From contig CM060955.1 of NCBI GenBank assembly GCA_030765055.1, positions 153,636,506 to 153,700,505 of the forward strand: 64,000 nt of DNA, in the 5' to 3' direction. The notes beneath the pieces were generated by a model. That model was not told where the DNA came from, did not search any database, and saw nothing but the letters and a program-made list of their open reading frames with translations. Origin of the DNA: Mantis religiosa (Eukaryota; Arthropoda; Insecta; Mantodea; Mantidae). Position 1 is the first letter of the stretch; every line of letters begins with the position of its first letter. This document shows, one piece after another, positions 22,564-34,075 of this stretch. A program made the translations under genes and the position numbers.

Positions 22564-22732
22564 CTGAGGAGCAAAAAGCTACCTCCCTACACTAACCCCA
22601 CTTAAATTACACCCGTCATTCTGCAACATCCACCTTCCGCCACTACGTGGTTAAGCTCTTCCCAGAGCAGGTACACGATTTGACCACCCTTCGGGCTGTT
22701 CCAAACAGCCTGCCAGATTTGTGCTGCTGCTG
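22564..22732 (+). mobile_element. 169-bp retro-insert with GCT tail
   Basis: Flanked by an 11-bp target duplication CTTTTTCATTC (22,553-22,563 and 22,733-22,743). The right end is GTGCTGCTGCTG, a trinucleotide tail instead of poly-A. The homologous site in the duplicate near 58,755 lacks it. It is probably the 3' end of a non-LTR element or SINE on the + strand. A 69-codon minus frame across it includes flanking array DNA and is not called as a gene. Confidence 0.6.
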
Positions 22733-23048
22733 CTTTTTCATTCATTATTGCAATTCTGTATCTAGCTTTCGATTTTGAATAACTGTAGCGCGCTATAAAT
22801 GTGGCGTCCATATTTCAATAACCTTGGTCTTTCCAAATCAGATGCAGAAGAGGCTACGGAAGAGTTGTGTACGTTATGACAATTTTTGGCAAAAATATTT
22901 GTACCATCAGAAACATCCTAACTCATTCCTTATTGTCCACATTCCTACGTAGTAGTTTTTGGAAACTCCTGTTTATTGTCATCCTTGTAACATTGGATTA
23001 AATGAGCACTGAGGCGGCAATATCTGTCTTTTAAGACTGTGTCTTAAA
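22733..23048 (+). repeat. Array segment
   Basis: Colinear with 58,860-59,148; ends in TGTCTTTTAAGACTGTGT at the Gypsy junction shared with the second copy. Confidence 0.55.
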
Positions 23049-23790
23049 CATCATCCTTCCTTAATGACTACGTCATTAATTCGCTTTACCACCCGGTACG
23101 GTCCTTGCCATGACTGCTGAAGCCTCGGGCAGCGTCCCTTGGTCCGGGTAGGGTGGCACAACCAGATCAAGTCACTTGTAATGGTCTCTTAAACAAGAAT
23201 ATAGTAATATAGCACTTACTTCTGATGATAAGAAATTAGTTAATTTATAACATTAGTATGTCATACTAAAACTATTAGATATAGCTAATATTTCTTCCCT
23301 TGGATGTTGGCTTGCCTGTCGTATCGGGTCTTCCTGCGGTCACTCGCCTTCGGATGTTCTGACGAGCCATCTCAGGCATGTCGTGGAGGCGGTCCACCAA
23401 GTTCACCACATACTTGGTTGCTGGCTGTTTTGGGTCCGGAGGGCTTCCTAAAACCAGGTCACAAGGGAGGCATACTCTCGGCTGAACTGGCGTTATCCCA
23501 GGGGTGTCGTTTATTGACGATCTGTAGGCTAGCAGGAACAGTGGTACCTTGACGTTCCATTCTCCCTCACGGCTGGCCACGACCTTCCAGAGATGTTTTT
23601 CTAGGTCTTGATGTACCTATCCACCATGCCTTTGGAATGCGGGTGTAGGTGTATTCTGCGGGTCTTGTTGACCCCAAGTCTTTCTAGTGACTCCTTCATC
23701 AGGTTATACTTCATTAACCACAGCGCCCACACAGGTTTCGTGGTGTCATTCTGCATTTTCTGGGCTCATTTCACCCACTTCATCATTGCC
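23049..23790 (-). pseudogene. Gypsy integrase C-terminal fragment, copy A (minus)
   Basis: On the minus strand the end of the integrase core (LHPHSKGMVDR, then EWNVKVPLFLLAYRSS, CLPCDLVLGSPPD, NLVDRLHDM) is interrupted by stops and frameshifts. It is followed by a C-terminal chromatin/DNA-binding-like part around 23,049-23,185 (WLCHPT, GPYRVVKRI in another frame). The position normally holding the catalytic Glu is Asp. A 100-bp AT-rich stretch (23,190-23,289) separates the two parts and is shared with copy B. The LTR present in copy B is deleted here. Integrase joins element DNA to the host; this copy is dead. Confidence 0.65.
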
Positions 23791-24010
23791 CGATATGTTT
23801 AACATTGGACGATATGAATAATAATATTGTATTCCCCGCCTTACCTTAATCCTTTTCGCCCGTCATTCTTTCTTTTTTTTTGGTAATTTACGTCCTATAA
23901 CGTTGTCATATCGGACAATGAATGATATGGGTGAAATGATGCTCAAATGACGGAATCCCCTGAGCTTAGAGTTACCCGACAGGATAAGGGAAAACCAGGA
24001 AAGAAACATT
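23757..24010 (-). repeat. SINE2 pieces in opposed orientation
   Basis: 23,757-23,815 is a + strand SINE2 tail piece; 23,888-24,008 is a minus SINE2 piece ending with the GGATAAGGGAAAACC arm. Between them lies the sequence GGACGATATGAATAATAATATT, which in the duplicate near 60,395 is split by the complete mariner. Confidence 0.5.
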
Positions 24011-25066
24011 CAGACAACTCACCTTTGCCCATTTGAGGCACTTATTAACTGTCATACCAAGAAGGAATATTATGGACGTAAGAAAGTTTGTTTTCATAAT
24101 GTAGAAGTTTTTGGAGCAATTTCAATGCACATTCGTGTTGTTTATCTCTACCCGGCGCCATCCGTCCCTTATCGCTCCGGCTCCGAGCTTTCGTAAATCA
24201 TGGGTTCACGACAGTAATAAGAGGAAATAGCACAAATCATGCGCAATGATGTCAGTAGGGGAAAGTAGTAAAATGGCGCTCAGCATCAGGCTAAGCATGC
24301 CCCTCTTGGAAACATGCCTTACAAATGGAAATCCGTTGACTTAAGAAGCACAGATCTATACAGCTTGATCATCAAGTTAAGTAGTTACGTTCCTTTGACC
24401 CAATTAATGTTCTATACTCAGGCCATCTCCTCACCTGGCATTTAATTTGGTAAAAACAGTCTTTTGTTCAGTGATGCGAGTACTGATAGTGTTTAGTCTT
24501 TGTTTATATCCAGTGATACACTTGAGGTTATAACATTTATTAAAATATCCTGATGATGGGAGAGATGTGATATATGGTATTCTCCAGGATCTTCACAGTT
24601 TAGCAGATTTATTGGTTCTAATGAACGAAATTCTTCAAAAAGTCGCTGATTGAGTTGATCGTTAAATAACGAACTCTGCCCACTGAATGTCTGAATTCTA
24701 TCACAACATGTTTCTACCGTGAAAAGAAATAATTAATGCCACGTTTAGTCGTTAATGTGTTCATGTAACAAATTCAGATGACTTTAACAGTCCAATTGTC
24801 ATAAATTGCGATGAAGGAAGTATTACTTGTATGTTTCTAGAGATTATTTTATATTTTGGTTAAATAGTATCGTTTTATTCAATCTTGTTTTTCTGAGTAA
24901 AGAAATAAATGCACTTCTCTGAGAACTAACTAAATTATGAAAACTGATAGTCACGCATTTGTCTTTTTGATGTAGGTTAATGTAAGTATTGACGTCATAA
25001 AATTAAGTTCTGAAAAAATGTATAAAGTTCCATAAATGAAGCAAATATGGACATTCATGTATTATA
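24011..25066 (+). repeat. Shared segment of duplication A before the mariner remnant
   Basis: Colinear with 61,960-62,982, at roughly nine identical bases in ten by eye. 24,150-24,500 is richer in GC, with CGGCGCCATCC-type sequence not seen in other array units. 24,540-25,050 returns to array modules. Confidence 0.55.
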
Positions 25067-26280
25067 CGAGGGCTGTGCAATAAATAATGGTCATAATTTT
25101 TATGGTCACAATTTTTCGCACTAAAAGACAATCTTATCATATTCTGTTAGCTTAATGTGAAACAAACACGCCGTTGTAGTTTCATTGTTGGTACTCCTTG
25201 TTCCCACCTGTGAGAACCAGATAAGTTCAGTATCGCCTGCCGCTGCACTGGAGGTAACATGCGAGGAACAATATGCGGCTTTGAAATTCTGCTTTCGTCT
25301 CAACAAATCTTTAGTTGAGGCCTATACAATGTTAGAGGAGACCTCTGGATTGTCTGTTCTTCCCTACAGCACAGCTAGAAGGTGTTTCATCATGTCTAAA
25401 GATGGAATACAATCAATTTCAAAATAAGATGGACCCGGTGCTACATTTACTGCTCTTACGGAAGAAAACATAAACACTGCTGCTGCCATTGTGAGAGAGG
25501 ATCGACGAATTACCTTCAGATCACTTTCTGAAATACTGAACATTTCATTGCGTGCCACCCACACGTTGGTGACAGAAACATTACACAAGAGACGTGTTTG
25601 TGCGCGATGAGTTCCAAGAATGCTGATTCCCGAACGAAAGGTCATTCACATGCAAGTGTGCATGCAGTTAAAGTTGATGTTAGAGGAAGATCAAAAGTTT
25701 CTTTCAAATGAAATAACTGCTGATGAAGCTTGGCTATATCATTTTGATCCTGAGAGAAAACAGCAAAGCTCAGTGTGGAAATCTCCTTCATCACCAACCC
25801 ACCAAAAATCAAAAGTGGTTGCTTCTGCTGGGAAAGTTATGGTCATCTCATTCTTTTATATTCATGGAATAGTATATCAGCATGTTGCACCTGCACACAC
25901 ATCAGTAACTGAGCAGTACTACAGGGATGTCCTGAAAACATTGCAAGTCCATATCAGGCGCAAAAGACCACATTTACGTGAAACAGGCTGGATGCTGCAT
26001 CACGATAATGCGCGGCCGCATGTTGCCAATGCTGTTGCTGAATATCTTGCAAAAATCAACGTGAAGTTCATCCCTCACCATCCCTATAGTCCTCATTTAG
26101 CCCCATGGAACTTTTTTCTATTCCCTAATTTGAAGAAACGCCTTCGTGGGAGGCATTATCCATCATCAGAAGCAGTGGTGAAGGCTGCGGAGGTGATTTT
26201 GAAGGATATCTCAAAAATGGTTTCCAGCATGTCTTTGAAGACTGGCAGAAACGCTGGGATAAGTGTATTCAGAATTTAAA
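25067..26280 (+). mobile_element. Decayed mariner (family 2), right end deleted, copy A
   Basis: The left terminal repeat starts CGAGGGCTGTGCAATAAATA after TA. The coding region fills 25,248-26,279. Array sequence begins at 26,281 with no right terminal repeat, so the 3' untranslated part and right end were lost. Copy B starts at 62,983 with the same left end. Confidence 0.75.
25248..26279 (+). pseudogene. Mariner transposase pseudogene, copy A
   Basis: One reading frame of about 344 codons with two in-frame stops, TAA at 25,425-25,427 and TGA at 25,608-25,610. The start codon is CTG where copy B has ATG. The second stop replaces the Trp of the WVPxxL motif. The catalytic region reads TADEAW for the first Asp, HHDNARPH for the second, and YSPHLAPWN where the third Asp, 34 residues after the second, is Asn. 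The family is cut-and-paste D,D34D transposase; this copy cannot act. Confidence 0.8.
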
Positions 26281-26934
26281 ACACTTTGTTAAATGTGTAT
26301 GTAGTACTGAACAATCACATGAATCTTCGGAAATTCCTATCGATCGACACCTTTGTAACATTTAATTAAATCACTGCTGTAGCAGCAACGTCTGCCTTTT
26401 AAGACTGTATTGTACTTCGGCATTCTCAGCCCTGCTTAGAACTTTGACGAGGCGCTGAAAATGGCATAGAATTTTCAAGTTTTTATGTCATAAAAGAATC
26501 CTAAATAACAGATACTTAAAGATAACCTAGTCATCATTTACATAAACTTTAAAGACAGCTGACGTTTACTTTCAACACCGTCTATAAAAAACTAAAGAAA
26601 ACGGAATCGCCGTTGACCTTGTGCTATAGTCAAATACTTCAATGCTGGTCGCTAACTGAAACCTGGAAATTTTGTTTACCTTGTGTGGTCTATACATAAA
26701 ATATCATGAACACCTCTAATTTAATATAGATATTGCTAGATTAAAACAAATAACAAGGAATATCCACGAATTGGTTCACACCACAAAAATAAAATTCTAT
26801 TTGGCAAACTGTTTATTATAACAAGATCTACATTTTCTCTTATCTGTTACACTTTATTGGTTATATAAATGACAGAAATAATAAAGGTCAATTCAGTGGT
26901 CAGTTGGAGAATTTAATGTCATATCGGCATGTTG
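26281..26934 (+). repeat. Array segment
   Basis: Colinear with 20,470-21,160 and 46,820-47,450; starts in the middle of a module because of the deletion at the mariner end. Confidence 0.5.
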
Positions 26935-26980
26935 GCCATAGTAGCTCAGTGGTTTACGTCAACCGCAATGAGAGCGGCTC
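26935..26980 (+). repeat. tRNA-derived short repeat, copy 3, T arm deleted
   Basis: Keeps GCCATAG, an A box and the anticodon stem CCGC/GCGG, then jumps at GGC into GGCTCTACTCATT. The T arm and B box are missing, apparently by deletion between short GGC repeats. Confidence 0.5.
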
Positions 26981-29205
26981 TACTCATTTAAAGCTGAAGC
27001 TTTGTTTTACACAAAAAATATAGTTCGGCAAGAAATATTGTGCATTTTGAAAACAGGAGTCGACCAAAGCCTTTATAAGATCCAGGAATTCAACATTTGA
27101 TGTATGTCGATCCAAATCTGGTTCATCAGCTCAAATTATTTGTGAATAACTATAGCTACCAGCTCGTTACCCTAAAAATTAATTTAGTATTCTTATTTAT
27201 AATATTCATATTTTAATAGATACACGAAAAGCTTCTTTGTGTAATAATTATTCACTGTAGTACCTACTCGGTACGTTTCTTATTAATATAAGGATCAATT
27301 AACACATACCTCTAAAACTACAAAATGTATCTTCCCTTTGTATAGTAGTAAGGGAGTTAATCAGACCTTAAGGTTATCTTATAGGTCTTTCTCTCTCTTC
27401 TTACATCTTTTTAGATACACACATATTTGGAAGATCCAACAATTTACTATCATTAGGGTAAGTACTAAGATAAGTCCAAAATTTTATGCTTTATTCATTT
27501 ACGTCCTGCAACAGTAAGTCATATCTGACGATGACACGAGTGAAATAATGCTTAAATAAACCGAGACAATGTGAATCTAAAGTCTTTGAGAAGAGAAATT
27601 AAAATGGGTCACCGCAAACTTCAAATATCCATGCTCTTGGCAACTCATTAATTCTTAGTTCAGTCCAGTTAGGTTGAGATTACTTTGATTTGACAGCCAC
27701 AAACTATACCTATGTGGATCTGCTATTGCACATTCAACATTTTCAAAAAAGATTCTAATTAAGGGACATTGTCTTATTGCGAATTTGCTTTAGCTCCAGG
27801 TGATACCAAAATATATACATATTTACACTGCAACCTTGGCATTTAAGTTTTGAGTGTAATGCAATTTCTCATCTACCTACTATGTACTAAAACGAACGTA
27901 CCACGAACAAAACCGGTACAAACCTGCAGTTTAAAAGCCTGTTTCCTGTGTAGCTCTGAATTCAGCGACACACAGTCGAAAACTCGTGCAGCGCAAAGTA
28001 CATGAAGGACGATATAGATGTCGCGCAAGTTGTAATTGCTATGTGTATAGGAATATGTCTTAGCTAAAAGAATATTTTAAAACCCATTAGAACATCGACC
28101 TTCCTCTCTAAGTTTAAATCATATCCTAAATGTAAACTATGGTAATCTGTATCCATATTGTACACATAAACTAATACAGACCGAAAGCAAATATTGAATT
28201 TTGGAACAAGAGTCTCCTAAATCTTTATAAGTAGCAGAAATTCAACCCTTGAACTTAATTGTTTATTCCCATCATCAACTACCATATTTTTTGATAACTG
28301 CATCACGCTATAAATGTGGCTTCCATAGTTTAATAACCTTGGTCGTTCAAAATAAGTTCCTGAACTGGGTATCGAAGAGTTGTGTACGCAATGACGTCTG
28401 ACGGTATACTTCCGTATCAAAACAAACATGCTTCTTCTTCCTTCATTGCCGAAATGCCTACGTAGTAGTATTCAGAAATTCCTGTTGATTATCATCTTTT
28501 TAACTCTAAATTAAATCAGCACTGTGGTGGCAACATCTGTCTTCTAAGATTATGCTGTGCTTAGGTATTTACATACCTGTTTAGTAATTTGATTGCACTT
28601 TTTCATAAGCGCTAAAACGCAAGAAAACCTAGGCTTTATTTAAATAAACTTTAGAGACATGGAGTCCAAATTAAGTTACTAAAACATTAAGAGCGTCTCT
28701 AAACAACGAAAGAAGAAGAAAGGGAGGTAGACCTTGAGTTGTAGTGAAATACCCCAAAGTTGGTCGCTATCTGGTAGTCCAGTTTTCCTTGCATGGCCTG
28801 TAGATAAAAAATGACAAACTCTAATTTGATATAAGTTATGAAAAACTCAGACAACTAAGGAACAATCCCGAATTGGTTCGCTCCACGAAATAAAATGCGT
28901 TTGACGTAAATTCTGTGTTTTAACAAGATGTACATCTTCTATTATCTCTTATAGTTTACCAGTTATACAAAAGTAATTCAGATTAAAGAGAACTTCAAAG
29001 TTTTGTACATTTGTCATAAAATATCACACCCATACAATTTTATAATCAAAATTGTTGCAGCAACATTTTATCAAATCAAACATTTTTAATAATGTTTTAT
29101 ATAAAGTTTGCCTGGAGTGGAATATTTTCTTAGAAGAAGCCGAAATTTTACATTTCGTTGTATGATGTTCCCTATACCCCTGGCAATAGCTAAAGACGTA
29201 TGAAC
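26981..29205 (+). repeat. Array units with core copy 9
   Basis: Core copy 9 at 27,917-28,062. 27,010-27,840 matches 1,200-2,050; 28,590-29,190 matches 11,140-11,690 in direct orientation and 9,060-9,690 inverted. Confidence 0.55.
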
Positions 29206-29800
29206 GCATGACAGTACAGAGGGCAGGGTCCCTACAGTTTACTTGGATAGAGACCTTCACCGACAGGCCAGAACAACGAAACCGTTCCCCTACAGCCGGG
29301 CTGCAACGAGCCCGGCATCCAACACCTAAAGGTGCCAGGCAGGTGTTCCGAGCCCCAAAGGTCCCTCGCAGGTGATCCCGAAATGGTCCCAGCAGAGTAG
29401 CGGAGACTGGGACCCGATCTACCGCTGACTGACCACTAGCACTCGTGTTACTTCTGACGTTACTAGATGAAACTCGGGCGGGACTTTCGAGCCCCTCCCT
29501 GATTGGGAGTTGTTCGGATTGGGTTGGAGTCGAGGGGGCAGTGGTTCTCGATACCCGTGGGAGATCGCGTACGTCTCCGGACGGAGTTGAGGGAAGCCAT
29601 TATTATACCCGCGTACTAGCCTGTTAGCTAGTAGATGGTCTGCTAGAACACTGGGCGTCCCCACCAGGTCATACCGGTAGCCCTCCCATTTTGGAATTGG
29701 CGCGCGAAAGTAGCGTAACCACTTCCATCCCGTCTTGAGTCCACAAGACCAGAAGGGGTCCTTGGTAGTCTCTAGGTATTGCGAACGCATTGTTGAGGTG
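29206..29800 (+). repeat. GC-rich repeat block of unknown identity, copy 2
   Basis: Begins ATGACAGTACAGAGGGCAG and ends about 25 bp inside the start of the Gypsy LTR (GCGAACGCATTGTTGAGG), where array DNA resumes. The 152-codon minus frame over it is not kept in copies 1 and 3. A long stretch between 29,300 and 29,400 differs from copy 1. Confidence 0.5.
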
Positions 29801-30607
29801 AGGCGGCGATGAGGATGAGGATGCAAGTTACAAAAAGAAGAAAGTAAAACATTTGCTGTGAAATAACCGTTGTTCACACCTTGGTCTTTCTAACTAAGAT
29901 GCTCAAGTGAGTACAGAGGTTGTACGCCTTTACGATGATCTTTGGCATTGTGTGGGTACATTACATTTGGCACTAGACATTCGTCACGTCAGAGACATCC
30001 TGCTCTTTATTTTTATTTATAATTCCAAACGTGTTCGTATTCGTACGCATTACTGAACATTCACATGCATTTTCGGAAATTCCTGTTGATTCACATATTT
30101 GTAACATTTTATGAAATCAGCTCTGTAGCAGGAATACCTGTCTTTTAAGATTGTATTATACTTTAGTTTCGTCAGATCTGTTTGGAAATTTGTTTGTGTT
30201 ATATAGTAAGCCACTGAATACGTGATAAGTTTGATTCCTATTTCGGATATTGAATTCTATACATCTGATATTCTCCAGGATCTTCGCTGTTTAACAAATT
30301 TAATGGTTCTAATAAAGGAAAATCCTTGACATATCCGTGTTTAAGTTTCTCTTTAAATAACAAACTCTGCATACTGAATGTCGGAATTCTGTCACAACAT
30401 GTTTCTATGCCAAAAAATTAATTTTAGTAGTTAATATATTCATGGAACAAATTCAGTTAACAGTCCGGTTGTCGTAAATGGCGATGAAGCAAGTATTATT
30501 TATATGTTTATAAGTTTTATTTTATATTTTGGTTAATCCTGAAATTTTAATGTACTCTTGCACTTCTGAGGTAAGAAACAAGTACAGTTCTCGGAGAACT
30601 ATAACTA
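29801..30607 (+). repeat. Array segment
   Basis: Colinear with 11,810-12,580 and 49,800-50,410. Ends at the left copy of a 9-bp duplication, CTATAACTA. Confidence 0.5.
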
Positions 30608-31021
30608 GACCACGAACAAAATGCAACTGGAGGCGTGGCTTAGCACCACTGGAGTCCTCTACGTATCCCCCTGCATCGTTATGTTAGGTTGCCTCTCCTA
30701 CATCACGCCCGCTGCACTGGTTATCTGTTTAACTCACTTTCCCGTTCACTGTTACTTTCACTTTTTGCATTTCCTGCTTTGTTCCTCAGGGTTTAAAGAA
30801 ACTATGATTCTATCTATTTGTTGATCGATTGTGAGGTCATGTCCGATGTAATTATTTTCTCTTTACTTTGAAAGTAAAAACAGCATTAAAACCCATGCAT
30901 TTCATGTTGTTTGCGCTCTGTCGCATGCAGGAAGGGAGGTGTGAAAGTCACGTGATGCTTGGAATGCGAGAAGGTTCTCATCGCGCATGCGCACACCGAC
31001 TGCAGTTTGTTTGCGCTCCAC
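30608..31021. mobile_element. 414-bp insertion with 9-bp duplication
   Basis: CTATAACTA at 30,599-30,607 and 31,022-31,030 brackets sequence absent from the homologous site near 50,400. The ends (GACCACGAACAAAATGCA and, reversed, GTGGAGCGCAAACAAACTGCA) are weakly similar, as in a decayed inverted repeat. An 8-bp reading of the duplication would suit hAT-like elements, but no transposase is present. The family is not recognised. Confidence 0.45.
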
Positions 31022-31136
31022 CTATAACTAAATTAATAAAGCTGTAAGTCGCCTATTTGTATGTTTGATGTAGGAGAATGGTAAGTAATGACGTCATAGC
31101 AGTAACAGGTAGGCTGATATCTTTAGTGATCTAAAT

Positions 31137-31545
31137 ATGTTTAGTAAATATGAGATTAGAAGAGGTATCAGTGACGTCAATGCTCGTCAACGCCAAACAG
31201 AATTACTAGAATGTTGAGGTAGACAGACTTTACCATATCGTACCGTGGCTAGGTGGGCGAATTCATTTCGTAGAGGAAGGGAAGACGTGGAGCTGGCAGA
31301 CCGCAATCAGCAGGTGATTATGTGAATTTGAATGCTGTTAGACCACAGCTAGGAGAACGTCGTTTTTGGTCAGATATGAGCCCATGTGACTTCGATCTCT
31401 TTGCGAAAATGAAATTACCACATAGAGGACTTCCATTTAGAGCCAGATAGACAATTATAGCAGAAGTAGAGCAGTCTGTTTGAAATTAGGACAACAAGGC
31501 GCTGTAGATAGAATCCGTCGTCTTCCTGATCTGTGGAGGCCGGTA
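31137..31545 (+). pseudogene. Internally deleted mariner-like transposase remnant, copy 2
   Basis: The best preserved of three copies. From ATG 31,137 the frame reads MFSKYEIRRGISDVNARQR, meets TGA at 31,215, then continues PYRTVARWANSFRRGRED (helix-turn-helix region). After a join it carries the transposase C-terminus in another frame (MSPCDFDLFAKMK near 31,376), which includes the third catalytic Asp. The catalytic middle is missing. Non-autonomous derivative, dead. Confidence 0.6.
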
Positions 31546-33559
31546 TTAAAACATAAATGCATGCTCATTCTAGACCTTTTTATTGTATAAAATCCAATTT
31601 CTAATTATAAGGTTCAAAATTAAACTAAATTTTATGTCAGGTAGCTCTAAGCTCCATGGAGCCTAGACACATTTGAGCATCATTTCACCCATTTCATTTA
31701 CCGTCTGATATCAACTTTGGAGGACGTAAAATTACAAAATAAATAAAATTAAACTAATTTATAGAATATTTGTGAAAGATTATAAAAATTAAAGTACAAC
31801 GCACAATAAACGCATCACAGATGTAAGTTATTTTACGAAAACCTGGTTTTCACTTGAATAAAAAGATACAGTCAGTAGACGCTGTCCACTTTCAAGAGCG
31901 TCTACAAACAAATAAAGAAGAAAGAGAGCTACACCTTAGGCAGTTCAAATATTCCGCCTGTTTCCTGAATAGAAGTGACTGCAGCGCCACACAGTGGAAT
32001 TCGCCAGCAACGCGAGGTACACGTAGGATTTGATAGATGACGCGCAAGTTGTAATTGCTGTGTACATATCAATGTTTCTTAAATATTAAGAATATTTTAA
32101 AAACATTAGAATAGTGATGTTTTATTTTGTTTCAAACCATTTGCCGAATGTGAATGTTAGTTATTTGTAGTTATATTACATATAAAAATCAATATAGATA
32201 GACAAGAAGAATAGTATTTTTGAACAAAAGTCTCCTAAGACTTATATAAGCTACGTAATTCCAGGACCTTTTACATTATTTATTCCAATTCTCTCATTCT
32301 ATGTTTGACATTGTGTGGCATCAGGGACATCCTGTTTTTTATTGGAATTTATAATTGAAAACATGTACAGATGGGTACGCATTACTAAACTTTCACAAGA
32401 ATTTTCGGAAATTCCTGTTGATTAACATATTTGTAATATTTCATTAAATTAGCACTGTAGCAGCTATACCTGTGTTTTGACTTCAGTTTTGTCACCTCTG
32501 TTTGGAAATTTGAATATGCTTTCTATAGTAAGGCACTTAAAACCTGTTAAGTTCGGTTCCTATTTCGGATATTCAGTTTATTGTTCAAATTCTAAAACAT
32601 CTGACATTCCTTATCGTCTTCGCAATTTAACAAACTGAATGGTTCTAATGAAGGGAAATCGTCGATATGTTTGTGAATAAGTTTCTCTTTAAATAACAAA
32701 TTCTGCATTCTGAATGTCTGCATTCTGTCACAACATGTTTCTACCCTGGAAAAATAATTTTAGTGGTTAATATATTCATAGAAGTAATTCAGTCAACAGT
32801 CCAGTTGTCGTAAATAGCAATTAGGCAAGTATTATCTATGCTTCTAAATATTATTTTATACTTTGGTTAAATGGGATCCTTTAATTACCTCTTGCTCTTC
32901 TGAGGTAAGAAATAAATGCAGAGATCGGAGAACTAACTAAAATATTAAAGCTGTAACTCTCTAATTTGTGCCTTTACGTAGGATAATGTTAGTTAAGTAA
33001 TGACGTCCTAGCAATAACTTCTGATATCAAGTGTCCTAATTGAAGCAAGTATGAATTATAATATATTATATAATAACAAGGACCCTACATTGCTGTTTTT
33101 ACATTAACAATGGTAACGTAAATAAAGTCTACACAAACAAGTACGAGAGAATGTTATATGAGAACAAATGTAAGAAGAATCAATTATACCCTTAGGTAGA
33201 AAAAATATAAGTATGGCCTTGGACCAAAAACAAGAGCAGCTGCTAATCTAAGTCTACCTCAAGGATCTTAATTGAGTCTTATTTTGTATCAAATGTAACT
33301 TGGAAATTATCTCAAACTCTTACTACAAATATGAATGTTTTGCCTAAGCAAGATCTCTCCATACATTCAGCACAACTTATCGCCACTCGAACAGCTATCT
33401 CATATATTATGAATAATGAAATATATGAATCAATGAATTATTTATTGTGCATATTCCAAGATTTTTCAACTTTAGGCTACATTTATTTGTCTTTACCTTG
33501 TTGCTACCTTAGCTTACATAACACCCTTCTCTTCTGCTCTGTCAGGTAGCTCTTAACCT
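31546..33559 (+). repeat. Array segment with SINE2 and core copy 10
   Basis: SINE2 tail at 31,635-31,735, core copy 10 at 31,937-32,082. Colinear with 5,600-6,740 and 49,390-51,000. Confidence 0.55.
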
Positions 33560-34075
33560 CCATGCCTCCTTGTTATTTAATTAGCCAGTTTCCTCACCCC
33601 AACTTCCTTTTTTATATTCTTCTCCTCCTTTTTCGTTAAGTTTTTTATAGCTACCATACTCTTCTATACTCTCTTCCATTTTTTTCCCAAAGCATTTTCT
33701 TCATGTTGCAATCTCCTCGCATTCTGTCACATAGTGTTCTATGCTTTCTTTTCCCCCACACACAATTCAAAATTCCCTTTTCCCTACCTCTTATCCCTCT
33801 TAAGAATATTGTTCCTGTTCTCATCCAAGCTAGCCCCTCCCACTCTTGCCTATTGCAGTAATCTACATATGCTTCTGGTCCCCAGTTTATTATTAATTGT
33901 TTGTAAAATTGAAATGATTTAATATCTTCTAGATTGGCCCATATTTCCTGACTTTCTATATCTTCTATTCTGCATTTTACCAATTTACGCACATCGCTTG
34001 TATTCCTTTTCTCTATTCTCCATATATCTCTCATTTCTACTTTTTCCATAATTCCTCCTGTTCCTGCCCACTAAC
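33560..34075 (-). pseudogene. 3' piece of a LINE ORF2, copy 2 (minus)
   Basis: The minus frame from 34,049 gives 132 codons with EKVEMRDIWRIEKRNTSD, then FYKQLIINWG, then RTGTIFLRGIRGREKGI, after which a frameshift disturbs the zinc-knuckle part. Same junctions with the array as copies 1 and 3. It lacks the 210-bp insert of copy 1. Dead fragment. Confidence 0.55.

Noticed and set aside
22602..22811. 69-codon minus frame as a small gene
   Set aside because: It spans the target duplication, mixing the 169-bp insert with array sequence.
25364..25645. 93-codon minus frame
   Set aside because: Antisense of the mariner transposase pseudogene.
29419..29877. 152-codon minus frame in the GC-rich block
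   Set aside because: Not conserved in frame in the other two copies of the block and runs into array sequence.
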